Source: Scedosporium boydii
Lineage: Eukaryota; Ascomycota; Sordariomycetes; Microascales; Microascaceae
Length of the DNA stretch: 64,000 nt
Assembly: GCA_002221725.1 (NCBI GenBank)
Contig: NJFT01000046.1
Location: forward strand, 1 to 64,000
Reading direction: 5' to 3'
The position numbers were made by a program, and so were the translations under genes. Shown here piece after piece: positions 34,303 through 47,100 of this stretch; within the stretch, counting starts at the first letter, position 1; every line of letters begins with the position of its first letter. The notes beneath the pieces are model-generated. The model ran no database searches and was not told the origin of the DNA. It saw only the letters and a program-made list of their open reading frames with translations.

Positions 34303-35259
34303 ATGAAGCCAGCAATTCCGGCTCATCTCTCGTTCGTGAGAAGCAGGCTAGCTCAACTCGTAAAGTCAAAAGATGACTACCTCAGTCCAGATTACCTGGA
34401 AAAATACCCCATCGAATATCGCGGTCTCGACTTCTACGGCGGGACGCCATTGGACCCACGTCGAATACACATGACCCGTACGCCCAGAAATTCACACAAC
34501 TCATCCCTTACGAACGTATGAACCAGTCCATCCGAGCTGCTCAGCGCTGGAAAGATTCGGATTATGGAGATTCCTCACATCTTGGGTCATGGGACCCGGA
34601 TCTTGATAACTGGTGGCACGCGAAGAAGATCGCTGACTTTATCAATATGTACTTGTATAACCACTACAAGAAATCCACCATGGGGGTAATCGGCGACACA
34701 GAGTGGGATGGCATTGCGTGAGTAACTAACTCACCAAACTAGATAATGCACTGCCCGATGTAATGTTAACTGATACTTACAACAACCAGAGTTCCCCCTG
34801 AATACCGACTGAACGTTCAGGACAATGTCGTCAAGTGGGCGGTCTGGTCAATATGGCGAAGACGGACTCCCGAGCCGCATATGACATGCGTTCTAGCTGA
34901 TAGAGCCCCTCTTCGAAACGATTGCATATCTGTCCCAGAGCTGAGGACGACCTTGACCCTCAGCGGTGCTAGGGTTGTAGATGAGGGCTACAGTCATTGC
35001 ACGCGTGTTCCGGTAAGTGACACCGAATATCTTCGCATGAATAACCTCGAATAACTAACTTTAATCGTAGGTTACTGTCATTTCTGCGGCAGGGACACAG
35101 TTCCGCATTGTGGTTGGCGTTGTCGATAGCAAGAATCAAACGGTCGAGGTTCGGAAGGGCCCGATTATTGACTTTGCAGAGGGCGAGGTGAAGAAGTGGA
35201 AAGAGTGGATAACCGTATTGAGTTGGATTCTAGGCGATCCCATGGGGAAGACCGCCTGA
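34303..35259 (+). CDS. Hypothetical protein, reading frame broken near 34463
   Basis: Read from the ATG at 34303, frame 1 gives a protein-like start (DDYLSPDYLEKYPIEYRGLDFYGGTPLDP). About 34463 the sensible sequence moves to another frame (SNTHDPYAQKFTQLIPYERM) without a usable intron between. From there the model is clean: exon to 34717, exon 34790-35012, exon 35071-35259, with good GTGAGT and GTAAGT donors. It includes LGSWDPDLDNWWHAKKIADF, WRRRTPEPHMTCVL and WILGDPMGKTA. An alternative is a shorter intact protein starting at the ATG at 34518 (about 203 residues). It looks like a fungal family of unknown function, probably soluble. Either a one-base indel has inactivated it, or the assembly has an error. 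Confidence 0.55.
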
Positions 35260-35708
35260 GGGATTGAACTTCTTCCTACCGTAGATGGGAATGTTTTGAT
35301 ATAAGAATGGCTGTCTTGGGGATTTCAATTGTTTTCAAGCTCTGTCTGGTTCAAGCAGTTTTTATTTACATTCGTCGGGTCTATTGCGTTTTATTTGTTC
35401 CCAAGATTATGATTTTCTGCCGGTTTGATTCTCCTCACCGCTTTCGGGAAATTATCGGGTCGTGAGCAGTGAGACCACCTGCATAGAATTTTCGGGCCAA
35501 TGAAGAAGAGGAATTCTTCAACCTCGCGAGCGACGTAAAAAATAAGTTCATGGGCGAAGCTGTCGGGGAGAACTTCGAACCACCGTGGGATATCCGAAAA
35601 GAACAAACCATCCCCCGGTAAAATCCATGATGCTCCAGTCCATATAAGCCACTTCGCCAATTGAACCGAAAGAACCCCCGAAAAGAAGCGCAAAAAGCTA
35701 GGCCCACG
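35260..35708. other. Intergenic, mS29 promoter
   Basis: About 450 bases holding the hypothetical gene's 3' flank and the mS29 promoter. No further gene seen. Confidence 0.5.
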
Positions 35709-37201
35709 ATGGCCTCAATCGCCCTTCGGTGCCTCGCCAAGGCCCGCCCAACGCCTACCCTCCCGACGACTTCACGACTCGTCCCCGTCCTGACGCCCCT
35801 CGCGACGACGAACGTTGCCTCCTCCTCCTTCTCGACATCCACGCGCGTCAATGCGTCGGACAACCGCGGCAAGCATGTCATCAAGGGACGACACAAGAAG
35901 AACTACAAGAAGAAGGGGACGCTCACGCGAGCCAAGACGCCTGCGCCCGGCGAGCGAAAGGCTTTCCGGAAGCGGATCCAGCTGAGCAACAATAACGCCA
36001 TTGCCGTCACGGGGCTAGGGGACCTCGCTCCTGAGTCCATGGCGTCGGAGGAGTCTCAGGGTCGTGTGTTGGGAGTACCTGATGCTGTTGTGGATCAGCT
36101 GAGGGCTGTCGAGGCTTTCCGGCCTACGCAGTCGTGGGGATTCTTTAAGAGGCCGCATGTGCTTGTGAGGTCGGAAACTGTGGAGCTGGGGAAGATGATG
36201 GAGAGCGCTAAGAGGGAAAAGAATGTGCTGAAGTTGATCGTGAATGGTGGTAAGGCGACAGGCAAGACGACGCTTTTGCTGCAGGCGATGGCGCATGGGT
36301 TCTTGAACAAGTGGGTTGTTATCAACATCCCTGAAGGTAAGAATGAGTCGCACCTCACGACACTAAAATGTCTTGTTTTCTCCTCGATCGCTAACCTGGA
36401 TAATTTCCAGCCTTCCAACTTGTCAACGCCCATACCGACTACGCCCCCGTCCAAGACACCGACCCCATGCAATTCAGCCAGCCCTCCTTCGCCCTTAAGT
36501 TCCTCCAAGCCATCTCCAAAGCCAACGGCGACGTCCTCCAGACCCTCCCCTTGACGAAGGACTACTCCAACGTAACCTACCTGGCCCACCTCCCCTCGAA
36601 CCCTACCCTCGCCGACCTCGCCGCCTCCTGCCGTGAGCTCGAGTTCGCCTGGCCCACGCTCTCCACCCTCTGGACCGAACTCACCACCGTCCGCGGTCGT
36701 CCCCCCGTCCTCTTCACCCTCGATGGCCTTGGCTTCGTCATGAGGGACAGCGCCTACCGCGACCCGTCCTTCAACCCCGTCCACGCCCATGACCTCACCA
36801 CCATCCGCCTCTTCACCGACGCCCTCGCGGGAAAGACCGCCTTCCCCAACGGCGCTGCCATCATTGGTGCCTGCGGTGGCAACGACAACGTCAAGATCCC
36901 CTCGCTCGATCTCATCCTGTCCCAGCTCGAGGCCGGTGCTCAGGGTAAGGAGATCCCCCAGCCTGACCCCTACGAGCGCGGCTACGACGATCGCGTCTTC
37001 GATGTTCTCAAGGACGCGAGGCTTCTTTCTCTCGAGGGTGTGAGCAAGCCTGAGGCTCGCTCTATTATGGAGTATTGGGCTGCTAGTGGGGCGTTCTTGG
37101 AGGCTGTTACGGAGCCGGCTGTTAGTGCTAAGTGGACTCTTGGTGGACATGGTGTTCTCGGGGAGATGGAGAGGGCTACGCTGAGGAGCATGAGGGGGTG
37201 A
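35709..37201 (+). CDS. RSM23: Mitochondrial small-subunit ribosomal protein mS29 (DAP3/Rsm23)
   Basis: Exons 35709-36336 and 36411-37201 give 472 residues. The first 40 residues are rich in Ala, Arg, Ser and Thr with no acids (MASIALRCLAKARPTPTL...), a typical mitochondrial presequence. A basic stretch, KGRHKKNYKKKG, follows. The DAP3 core has FFKRPHVLVR, the GTP-binding P-loop GGKATGKTT near residue 180, LNKWVVINIPEAF across the intron, and FTLDGLGFVMRDSAYRDPSF. mS29 is a GTP-binding component of the mitochondrial ribosomal small subunit head. The N-terminal targeting peptide and exon phases support the start. Confidence 0.92.
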
Positions 37202-37643
37202 AAAAAGGCTGAAACTGTCCATCTTGTACGCATAGTAGAGACGTTATTTGGGGAGTACATAGAATTTTTGTATTATGTACAAGTATAGAATATAACTCCT
37301 TTTTTTGTATTGCAATCCGAGAGAGAATCCTACAAACGGCGAGCAAGCCGAAAACTACGGGCTTGAGAGTTCCGACGGAGTGATCCCGTGCTGGAAGGAA
37401 AGAATAGCATGGTAACTAGATATATTGCTTTCTCCATTCATTAAACCTAGCCACATAACCCCAACCATCCATCCGTACATCACCCCAACCCAGCAACCGC
37501 AACAATCCTCCAACCCGAAGTGAATTAGCAACATGATATTTCCCTTTCCAGACGCCGACACCAACACACACAAAAGGTCAAAGACACTTTCTAATCTTTT
37601 GATCAAAATCAAACAGTAAGTCGAGTGAGACGGGAAACACAGT
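37202..37643. other. Convergent intergenic, mS29 / MCM7
   Basis: 442 bases between stops, carrying both 3' UTRs. Nothing else seen. Confidence 0.55.
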
Positions 37644-40344
37644 TTACTCCGACATGTCCTCGTCTGAATCGTCGTTGGCATGGATGAAGATGAGGCGAGT
37701 GCCGTTGCCAGCAGTTTGCCAGACCTGTATTTCCCAAGTTAGTTCAAGTTCGTTTCCGGAATGTGAAAAGAAAAAAAAAACTTACGTTCAACTCGGTGTA
37801 CTCCTCCAACGCCCTCAACCAATGATCCTCCGTGAACCCCTTAGCAATAACTCTCTCCTTCACCTTCCTCATGCTCAGCTCAACACCAAGCTCATCATCC
37901 TCAGCATCATCAGCCCTGCAAGCACCCGAATCAGCAAGACCCTTAACAATGTTGTAAATCTTGCTGCTGGCATTGAGACCCCTGTTCCGTTTGGGATCCT
38001 CAGCCTGGAGACTCTGCTTGCTAGCCTCGATGAGACGCAGGGCCTCGTCAACGTCGTCTTGGATAACCTCATTGCTGAAGCGCAAGCGCGCGAGGGCCTG
38101 GCTAAGACGCACGACACCAAGAAGGGTACGCGGCGTCGTGTGCGTGAACTGTTGGCCTCGGCGCTCGGCGCGACGCTGCTGGTCTCGGAGGCGCACGTAC
38201 GTCTTGACCATGTACTCGCTAACGCGTTCGGGGACGACGGGTCTGTAGGTACGGGCCTGGGCGACGTAGCTGCGGACCTCATGGGGTGTGAAGACGACAG
38301 CGTCGGCGCCGACCTCGGGGTGTCGCGAGTGCATGTGCACATAGGTGACGTGCTTGGCGAGCTGGGCGTCGGTGTCGCGCGTCGGCGTATCGAGGAGCAG
38401 GAAGAGCACGTCGAAACGCGAGAGCAGGGCGGCGGGGAGGTTAATGTTCTCGACGGGGGAGATGCGCGGGTTATACCGGCCGTAGAGGGGGTTAGCGGCG
38501 GCGAGGATGGAGGTGCGGGCGTTGAGAGTCGTGGAGATTCCGGCCTTGGAGATGGAGATGGTCTGCTGCTCCATGACCTCGTGGATGGCCGTCCGGTCGT
38601 TCTCGTCCATCTTGTCGAACTCGTCGATGCAGCAGATACCGTTATCAGCGAGGACGAGGGCGCCGCCTTCGAGGACCATCTCGTCGGTGACGGGGTCGCG
38701 CATCACGGCGGCCGTGAGACCGACGCCGCTGGATCCACGACCGGACGTGTAGACGCCGCGGGGGGCGACCTTTGAAATGTACTTGAGAAGCTGGGACTTG
38801 GCTACACCGGGGTCACCCATCAGGCAGATGTTGATGTCGCCGCGGATCTTCATGCCGTCGCCCATCTCCTTGGTGACACCGCCAATGAGGAGGAGTAGGA
38901 GCGCTTTCTTGACGTCGAGGTGGCCGAAGATTTCGGGGGCGATGGACTTGGCGAGGAGTTCGTACACCTGCCCGCTCTGGCGGTACTGGTCGATGCGGCG
39001 GACGAGGATGGGATCGATTGTCATCTCGGAATAGGCCTTCTTGTGCTGGACGATGTGGTGTGCCTCGAGGTAGGTATCCGTCAAGAGACCCGCCTTCATA
39101 GCCTGGAAACCGGTGTAGGGCGTGGGTAGGAAGATACCGGTAATGTCGACAACGTCACCAGGGTTGATCTGACGTACACAGGTACCGTAGCAGAGAACAG
39201 TCAGACTCCTAGGAATCTGGCCAATAGGCACCTGTTCAGCTAACTCCTGCACCTTGACCTCCTGGAAGGGTTGAAACTTGCTGGCCCTAGACGAAGGGTT
39301 AAGCTGACCCTTGGCCTGGTTCTTTCGGCAGTCCTCGGACGGGCAGACAGTCAAGGGACCGTACGACCTTTCGGTGACGGGCTGGAAGATTTCGCAACCG
39401 CAGCGATCGCAAGTGTATGCGCTGACCTGCACGACAGGCTTGACGTCGGATACGCGGGTGGCAATGGCACGGATGGTGATGAGGTGGCCGAGGTGCTCGC
39501 CGCGCACTTGACGGACGGCGAGGGCCTTTTTGCCAGCATCCCCAGAGAAGGTGCGAGGCTTGAACACGAGTGTGTACCTCCTGGTCAGCGCAGGCGGGAA
39601 TTGGTCTTGGAGGACGGTTGGGTCGTTTTCGGCGGCTTCTTGCATACGTCGGTTTCGGTCTCGGCGGCGAGCCATGAGGACGTCAAGCACATCATCCTTG
39701 AAGCTAAGTGAGAGGGTTGGGGGTTAGTGGGATGCGATGTGGGCAGTGTGTATAAAGTCTACCGTATAAAACTCACTTGATCTCAACACTGGGAGTGGGA
39801 AGAAGTTTGTCAATCGCGCGAGACATGACTTCGGTGTAGTGTTTAGTGTTCATCTCGATCGAAGGGACGAGCTTCAGGTTCTCATCGAGAGTCTCCTCGA
39901 ACTATTTAATGGCGGTGAGTACAGAAACAGAAACAATTGCGACGTATCAATCGAGACTTACCGATGCGAGCTCGTTGAGATCGATCGTCACTTCTTGGAC
40001 CTTCCTGTCGGCAAGATCTTGGAGGATCTCCTTGTATTTGTGATGCGGGCCTCTCCGCCTCTGGGCGCGCTCGAGGCGCTCTTGTTGGCGGCGTCCCTGC
40101 GCCTCCTCATCCTCGTCCAAAAAGTCATACTCGTCACTTAGTCCATCCTCCTCAATGGAAATATCTCCGAAGGCTTGCGCGATCGATTGTTCTGGGGTAG
40201 TCTTGAACTCGGTGAGGAAGTGCTCGAAAGCGACTGCGGAAGAAGTTAGCGATTGACCATGTAAACAAGGACAAAGACGCAGGCCGTTGCCCTACTTTGC
40301 TGTTTCTCGTAGTCCACCGGTGCTGGATACTGCCGAAGCGCCAT
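37644..40344 (-). CDS. MCM7: DNA replication licensing helicase subunit MCM7
   Basis: Exons 40344-40296, 40233-39962, 39901-39777, 39703-37786 and 37724-37644 give 814 residues, as expected. MCM7 is one of the six subunits of the replicative MCM2-7 helicase, loaded at origins in G1. The start [23 protein letters not shown] is typical. A zinc motif ([12 protein letters not shown] ... CPSEDC) is followed by the MCM box with Walker [15 protein letters not shown] near residue 444, Walker [10 protein letters not shown], and the arginine finger [10 protein letters not shown]. The short last exon codes [18 protein letters not shown]. An acidic stretch lies in the N-terminal part. It shares a head-to-head promoter with PEX1. 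Confidence 0.96.
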
Positions 40345-40882
40345 TTTGATTAATAGGGCGTACAAAATAGTGCTTCACAGTTAGATGCGGGGTGAGAAAG
40401 AAAAGAAAGATGGCGATGGGGAGCTGAGGGGCGAGCCAGACTTGGAGATTTGATTTCGCAATTGTCCATCGTCCATTGAGGTCTGGTCTCTCTCTCCTTG
40501 TCCTGAGTGGCTGGGAAACCAGCGCCTGGACCCATGAAAGCGGACGCGTCCCAATCAAGGGTCGCGTTTTTTCGCGTCTGGTCGCGAAGAGTTTAATGGA
40601 ATTGAGCCACACTGTGGCACAAGAGAGTCATCAGCCTTCGTCGGGCGCCGCCAGCTGGAGACTCACAATCTCCGAATCGCACACTCGTAACTGGCTGGCA
40701 GAGCTGGCAGACCTCGGCACATGCTCCGACGGACTTGGCGCTAACTGCCGCAAAGGCAAGCTACGACCGAGGAGGGAAACATCGCCAAAACTTGTTCGAC
40801 CGAATGGGGTTCTTATAAGTTGCCGACCTGTATTGCCCCATTCGCTCTGCTCTGTACATGGGAATGGCCAGTCTGTCCAACC
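40345..40882. promoter_or_regulatory. Divergent promoter region, MCM7 / PEX1
   Basis: The two start codons are 538 bases apart and point outward. ACGCG occurs near 40543 in GGACGCGTCC, which contains the ACGCGT core of the MluI cell-cycle box known from yeast replication genes. A role here is inference. Confidence 0.45.
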
Positions 40883-43800
40883 ATGCCTCCCCAAAGAAAT
40901 GCGCGGTCGACGCCGGCTGAGATCTCCCTCGTCCACCTCAAGAGCTGTCTTGTGAACCTCCCCGCCTCTCTGGAATCCCTGCTGGTAAACCTGAATACGG
41001 TATGCGTTTTGCCGAGCTCCCTAAGAGTCACACCGCGGCATCAGAAGGAGGAATTGCTCAACTAACTTTGCGCGTTGTAGCCCGCGCAAAATGTCATCGT
41101 CGAAATAAACTACCGTCCCTCTCCTGTCAATGGAGCCCCCCCGCCTGGCGCCGCGGCGCAGGGCGTGTCGGTCTTCCTTGGCTGGACCGGCATGCCCAGC
41201 AAGCGCAAGGTATCGGCGCCCATCGGCCGTGAGAATGGCTTCAGGGCGAGCCCAGCTCGCAAGGACCTCCCTCTGGTCGAGATCGATACCGTACTAGCGA
41301 ATACCCTCGGCCTCACCGATGGCCAAAAGGTTCTTACGACCGTCCACATCGACCCGCCCCTCGTGCACACGATCAACATCGAGCCCTCGACGACCGAAGA
41401 TTGGGAAGTCATCGAGCTACATGCAAACTTCCTCGAGCTCAACATGCAATCTCAGATTCGTGCGATTCCGAACCCCAAGTATCATCCCGCTGGAGGTTCC
41501 CCTGTTCCTCCTCATCTCTTGACGGTTCATCTTTCCCCGACTACGACGGCCAACATCAAGGTGACGGCGATCGAGCCGGCTTTGCCTGCCGATCAACCCT
41601 TCGCTAAAGTGTCGCCCGACGCGGAAATGATCGTGGCACCCAAGACCCGGGCTAAGGCCGCCTCTCAGAGTCGTGGGGATACCCGCAGCGTTGCCAGCAC
41701 ATCAAAATCGAAGAAGAGCAGGGGAAGTTCTAGGAAACGCAGAGAAGAACCGCCACCCGCCCTGTACCTTCGTGGTATGGACCGCGCTGTCTGCAGTGAC
41801 TGGTTCGATGATGAAGCTACCGCTGGGGAGTTTAGCGTCTGGGCCGACCAGGACGTGCTCGCCGCTGGTGGGTTTAGAGGAGTGGATTACGTCGTCGTAG
41901 AGATTATGAAGCCTTCTGGCATACGTCAGGCTAAACCCGAGGAGGGCCAAGGCGGAATTGCACCTACAAATAAAGCAGTAGCGCGGCTGCGCTTCTGGGA
42001 GGACTCTCCAAACAGCCAGGCCATTGCCCTTTCCTCTGCTCTGTGCTCTGCATTCGGATCTCAGGATATCCTAGGAGGCATCGTCAAGATCCAACCCGCA
42101 CCCTTACCTCTTCAGCGCAGCGCCGTCAAGTCGTTGAAAGTCTATCCCTTCGCCACGGGAGAGGACGAGAGCGAAGGTCTAAAATTTGGAGGAGAATCGA
42201 AAGCGGAGAAGGAAGAGGCCGCCAAGCGCTTCAAGACCATATACTCGAGGAACGGCGGGCTTCTCGGCGGAGGGCCAATTACCGACGGCACCGTCTTTGG
42301 TCAATTCCCCGGGCTGCATGCTGCTGATGGCTGGGAAGGCGGTCTCGTGAAGTTCGAGGGCGACACCCATAAGGACGATTCTGTCAACTGGGTTGCGTCT
42401 CTGGATAGTAAAATTTCGGTCCAGTTCCAACCACCCATTCCGAGACCACCTTCCCACGTATCAAGCGAGGATCCCTGGGAACTAAACCCTACTCCCGATA
42501 CTGTGCTATCGGGCGTGGACAGCTTGGCGAATAACCTTTTCACACAGCTGCGGCATATGTCGTCGACGTTGCTTACCGGTGCGATGGGCTCTGGGAAATC
42601 TTCTCTCGTCAAATTCCTAGCACAACGGTTACGCAATGAATTACTATACCATATCGTCTACATCCCTTGCCGGAGTCTAATTAATGAGGAGAATAGGACT
42701 TCGAACATCAAGGAGACCCTCACGCGTGCCTTTATGGGCGCAAACTGGGGTGCTCGCCTGGGTGGAAAGGCTCTTGTCATTCTCGATGATCTCGATAAAC
42801 TTTGTCCCGTCGAAACGGAGCTGGTTGTCGGGAACGATAACGAAAGGAGCCGACTGCTTAGCGAGACTGTTGTCTCTATTGCAAGGCAATACTGCGATCG
42901 GGCAAGTGGTGTCGTATTACTCGCTACGGCTGCCGGCAAGGAATCGCTTCACAAGGTGTTAATCGGGGGCCACGTTGTTCGTGAGATTATCGAACTGAAG
43001 GCACCCGACAAGGACGCAAGGAGGCAGGTTCTCGAATCTATCATCAACGAGACTCTTAAATCCTCCGAGGAAGCCGACGGGGACTCTAGCGATGAGGGAA
43101 GTCGGCCGCCTACTGCAGACGGCAGCTCATCTGCCGATGCCCACGGCGACTGGATGGAGAGCGGCAGCCCGCCACGACGTCGAGGTTTGAAGAAAGCCCC
43201 TACCGGCTTCACTTTAGACCCTGACCTGGACTTATTGGACATTGCTGGACTGACCGACGGCTACATGCCTTCCGATCTCTTCACTCTCGTCAACCGAGCG
43301 CGCAACGAGGCCATCTTTAGGGTAATTAATGGCGGAGAGCTCGAGGAGCGGGCTGGCTTCCGCCTCTGTCGGGAGGATTTCGACAAGGCGCTCAAGGGGT
43401 TCACTCCCGCCTCCCTTCGAAATGTTCCCTTGCAGAGATCCTCCACAACCTTTGCCTCCATTGGTGGCCTGAAGGAGACGAGGCAAGTCCTGCTCGAAAC
43501 ACTAGAATATCCCACAAAATATGCTCCCCTCTTCGCAAAGTGTCCTCTTCGGTTGCGTTCGGGTCTTCTCCTCTACGGCTACCCCGGCTGTGGTAAGACT
43601 CTGCTCGCTAGCGCGGTAGCCGGTGAGTGCGGCCTCAACTTCATCAGCGTCAAGGGTCCCGAGATTCTCAACAAGTATATCGGTGCCTCGGAAAAGAGCG
43701 TGCGAGACCTCTTCGAGCGAGCTTCGGCCGCGAAACCCTGCGTCTTATTCTTCGACGAGTTCGATTCAATTGCGCCGAAGCGTGGCCACGACTCGACTGG

Positions 43801-44632
43801 CGTGACGGATCGTGTCGTCAATCAGCTTCTCACGCAGATGGACGGCGCGGAAGGATTATCAGGCGTATACGTCCTCGCGGCGACATCTCGGCCCGATCTC
43901 ATTGATCCAGCCCTTCTTCGACCGGGTCGTCTTGACAAGTCTTTGATCTGTGACCTGCCCGATATCGAGGACAGACTCGACATCCTCAAGGCCATGTCCC
44001 AAAAGGTCCGTCTCGACGAAGATCTTCTAGATTCGGATGACGCTTTCGCCGAACTCGCACGTCGCACGGAGGGCTTCTCGGGCGCCGACCTGCAAGCCCT
44101 CGTCTCCAACGCCCAGCTAGAAGCCATCCATGACGTCCTCAAGGGCCACGACCTCACCGCCGGTAGCACCAACACCCGCAACGGCCAATCCGGCGGCGCT
44201 TCCAAGGCCGGTACCCCGAGCTTCATACAGTTTCCCTACGGCGCCCCTGCGCCCGGCTCATCCTCCTCGCGCTCCGCCACCAGCCGAGCCAACGAACTCG
44301 CCGAGAATGCGCGCATCCTCTCCAAGCTCGAAGGGATCCGGCTCGCGAAGAAGAAGGCCAAGCTCGTCCAGAAGACGCGCGTGGGAGGCGGCGTTGCTGC
44401 CCCTGGCGCCGAAGAGAACGGCGGCAAGGCAGCTCCGGCAGCGGGACACAAGGAGGCTGTTATTGGGTGGTCGCATTTCGAGGCGGCGCTGGAGGGTATG
44501 AGGCCTAGTATTAGCGCTGAGGAGAGGGCTAGGCTGGGGAGGATTTATAAGGAGTTTGTGGGGGAGAGGAGTGGGGAGATGAGGGATGGGCAGGGGAGTT
44601 ATGAGGTTGGGGGCCGGACTAGTTTGATGTGA
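40883..44632 (+). CDS. PEX1: Peroxisome biogenesis AAA ATPase PEX1
   Basis: Exons 40883-40999 and 41081-44632 encode 1,222 residues. PEX1 with PEX6 forms the AAA hexamer that pulls ubiquitinated PEX5 out of the peroxisomal membrane for matrix protein import. The N-terminal double-psi-barrel domain starts LVHLKSCLVNLPASL. The first AAA module has a Walker A at about residue 539 (GAMGSGKSSLV) and VILDDLDKL. The second has Walker A GYPGCGKTLLASAVA near residue 872, Walker B VLFFDEFDSIAPKRG, and SRPDLIDPALLRPGRLDKS. The D2 sequence GLNFISVKGPEILNKYIGASE is diagnostic for PEX1. The intron has an ACTAAC branch site. A Lys/Arg-rich insert (KSKKSRGSSRKRR) sits in the N-domain linker. Confidence 0.96.
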
Positions 44633-45107
44633 AGGTAGAGGATTGTATCCATGTGTGTGTAGTACTACTCGTTAGGATTGATGGTCTTAAGTTTCATTCT
44701 TTGCATTAATATACGGTAGACGGATTGGTCTAGTTTATAGAATTTCTACTATCAATTCCTGCCTATGGTTCCTTTCACTTTCGCGCTGCAGCTTTTCGCT
44801 TGACGACGAGAAATCAACAAATTGGGGGCGCAACAGGTGCCGAGGACCTCCTTAAGGCTATGGTAATGCTTCATCTCTGCTTTCGTCGGAAGTGCCAAAG
44901 AGGGAGGAAGAGATTTGTACTAAGAGGGACTGTATACATCCCCGAGAGTATCGTTCGGCCCGATCCAGGAACTGGAATGTGAGGAGTTAAGCATCAAAAC
45001 AGACATCGTACAGGGGATATCCAACATTGAGAGAAAAAGAAATAAGGATATCCTAGAAAAAAAGAATACAAAGCTCATACTTAGGGGTATAGGTATAGGT
45101 AGATTAA
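44633..45107. other. Convergent intergenic, PEX1 / GH125
   Basis: About 475 bases of likely 3' UTR, AT-rich near 45040-45105. No gene seen. Confidence 0.55.
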
Positions 45108-47100
45108 TTACTCCTCATCCCCGCCCACAGGATACGCCTGAAACGACTTCTTGAGGATATGCGGCTTGCGCTCCTCGAGATCCAAGATCATCTGCCCGAA
45201 CAAGCCATTGGCCCACGAGAACCTAGAAACTCAAGTTAGTAAATGAAAACTGAAAAGTGCGCATAAATTCTTTATTCAGGAAACAAACAACTCACCATTC
45301 TCGCGTCCATTCGGTCGCCGCGAGGCTGTTGATGCTCTCATGCATCAGCCCCAAGCCATCCGTACTCGAAACGAGCTCCGCCAGGGCCTGCTCAATCTCC
45401 TTATCGTCGCCCGTGGTCATAATTTGTATGATGCTCGCCATCGGCCACGCGGCACCGGGCTTGATATGCGGGCTCCCAACGGCATTAATCACCGGCCCGC
45501 GAGCATACCACGGATTCTTCCCGCTGAGGATAAATTCTCTCGTATTTCGGTATACCTCGTCGTCCATATCCAGATACCCGATGAAAGGCGCTGAGAGAAG
45601 CGAAGGGACGTTGGCATCGTCCATGAGGTTTTGTCCGCCGAAGCCGTCGACTTCGTACGCATACATGAGCTCGCCTTCGGGGCCCTTGATGATCGCGTGC
45701 TCTTGGATAGCTTCGCGGATTTCGGTGGCGAGGTCCCGCATCTCATCGGCAAGGCCGGATGGCGCCTTTGGGATTTGGTCCATGATTGCAGCTGTGTCAT
45801 TGAGGTAGCGCGAAAACATCATGTTGGCGGGAACGAGGAATTCGAATACAGAGGTATCGTCGCTGGGTCGGAAGGGAGAGCGGACCATGCCCGTCCGCGA
45901 AACTGGGTTCCCAGTTCCCACGAGATTGAGAGTTGAAGTCATGGTGCGGGTGTAAGATGAGAAGGTATACGGCGGCTTCAAACGCTTTCCATCGTCGTCG
46001 TAGGTCGGGGCCATCATGTCCTTGGCCGCCTTGAGCATGGACTGCACGGCGTAGACCCATTGGAATTTCCCAAAGAACTCGGCGTCACCCGTGGCGGTGT
46101 AGTAGTCGTGAGAAAGCTGCAAGAACGCGCCAAAAGAGTCCAGCTCGAAGTTGCATGTGGACACGACGCTCGTATCGATGGGCGGGAAGACGGTTGAACC
46201 CCCGCTTCCGACACCAGTGGGAATGCCGGACTCTGGAGGGGCTTGGAAGGCGTTGCAATAGGGATGGACCACGATGTAGCGAGCTTGCAGGTTAATGGCG
46301 CCGCGGAAAAGGCTCGCGATGTCGTCCTTGGGGGAGGTCATGATGTCGCGATAGACTTGTAATTGATTTGCCGAGTCACGGAGCCACATGGCGTCAATGT
46401 CGCCGGTAATTACGAAGCACAGCTCCTCCTGGGAGTTGTTTGCGGCAACACCCTTCCATTTGATGGCGGTATCGATGGTGTTGGGGAAGGTGTTTTCAAA
46501 AATGCGGTAGAGGTCTGGGTCCGAGATGATGTCCTTCATCCGCGTAACTGTCTTTTCGGCCAGCGATGAGTTGAAGGAGCGACAGGCTGGCGGCGGACGT
46601 TGGTATCCGAGCTGGAATCGTCCCTTGGATAGCGGCTTCTGGGCAACCTTCGCGCGCTGGGAGTAGCTGCCACAGTCTCCAGGAAGAGGATGCCAGGAAT
46701 CCGTCGTGGCATTGCTGGGGGGCTGGACATCGTCTGCGAAGCTCGAGGGGACCTCGGAAAGCTCAGGGGGAGGCTGAACGGGACTCTCAACCGCTGGCTT
46801 CACGACGGATGGCTTCTCAGATGGTTTCCCACTCTTGGTAGCCCCATCCTTGGCGTTGTCAGATTCCCCGAGCTGTGTATCACCCTGTGGCTTGTCTTGC
46901 GGGATAGGCGGTGGTGGACGGCCATGAACGGGTGGTGGTCGATGGCTAGGTGCTCCTCCAGGGGGCGTCTGCAAATGGTGCTGTGGTGGCTCCCTGAACC
47001 CCGAGTCACCAAGCCAGTGGAAGGTGAGGAGGAGAGCACCGAGGATGAGAAGCACTGAAGCGACTCGGATCGCGGCCGAGACGTTCGAGAATGAGCCCAT
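45108..47100 (-). CDS. GH125 exo-alpha-1,6-mannosidase-like type II membrane protein
   Basis: Exons 47100-45296 and 45222-45108 give 639 residues. A hydrophobic signal-anchor (about residues 10-28, [21 protein letters not shown]) is followed by a Pro-rich stem, the layout of a Golgi type II enzyme. The catalytic domain contains [50 protein letters not shown] and GLGLMHESI, typical of glycoside hydrolase family 125 (formerly DUF1237; fission yeast Mug157). Activity on alpha-1,6-linked mannose is known for bacterial members; fungal function is less clear. The intron joins EW to [11 protein letters not shown], keeping the family's C-terminal motif. It is divergent from the neighbouring peptidase. 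Confidence 0.9.

Noticed and set aside
36095..37222. 375-codon minus-strand open frame
   Set aside because: Shadow of mS29; the Gly/Glu/Val-rich composition is typical of antisense to GC-rich codons.
37654..38775. 373-codon plus-strand open frame
   Set aside because: Antisense to MCM7.
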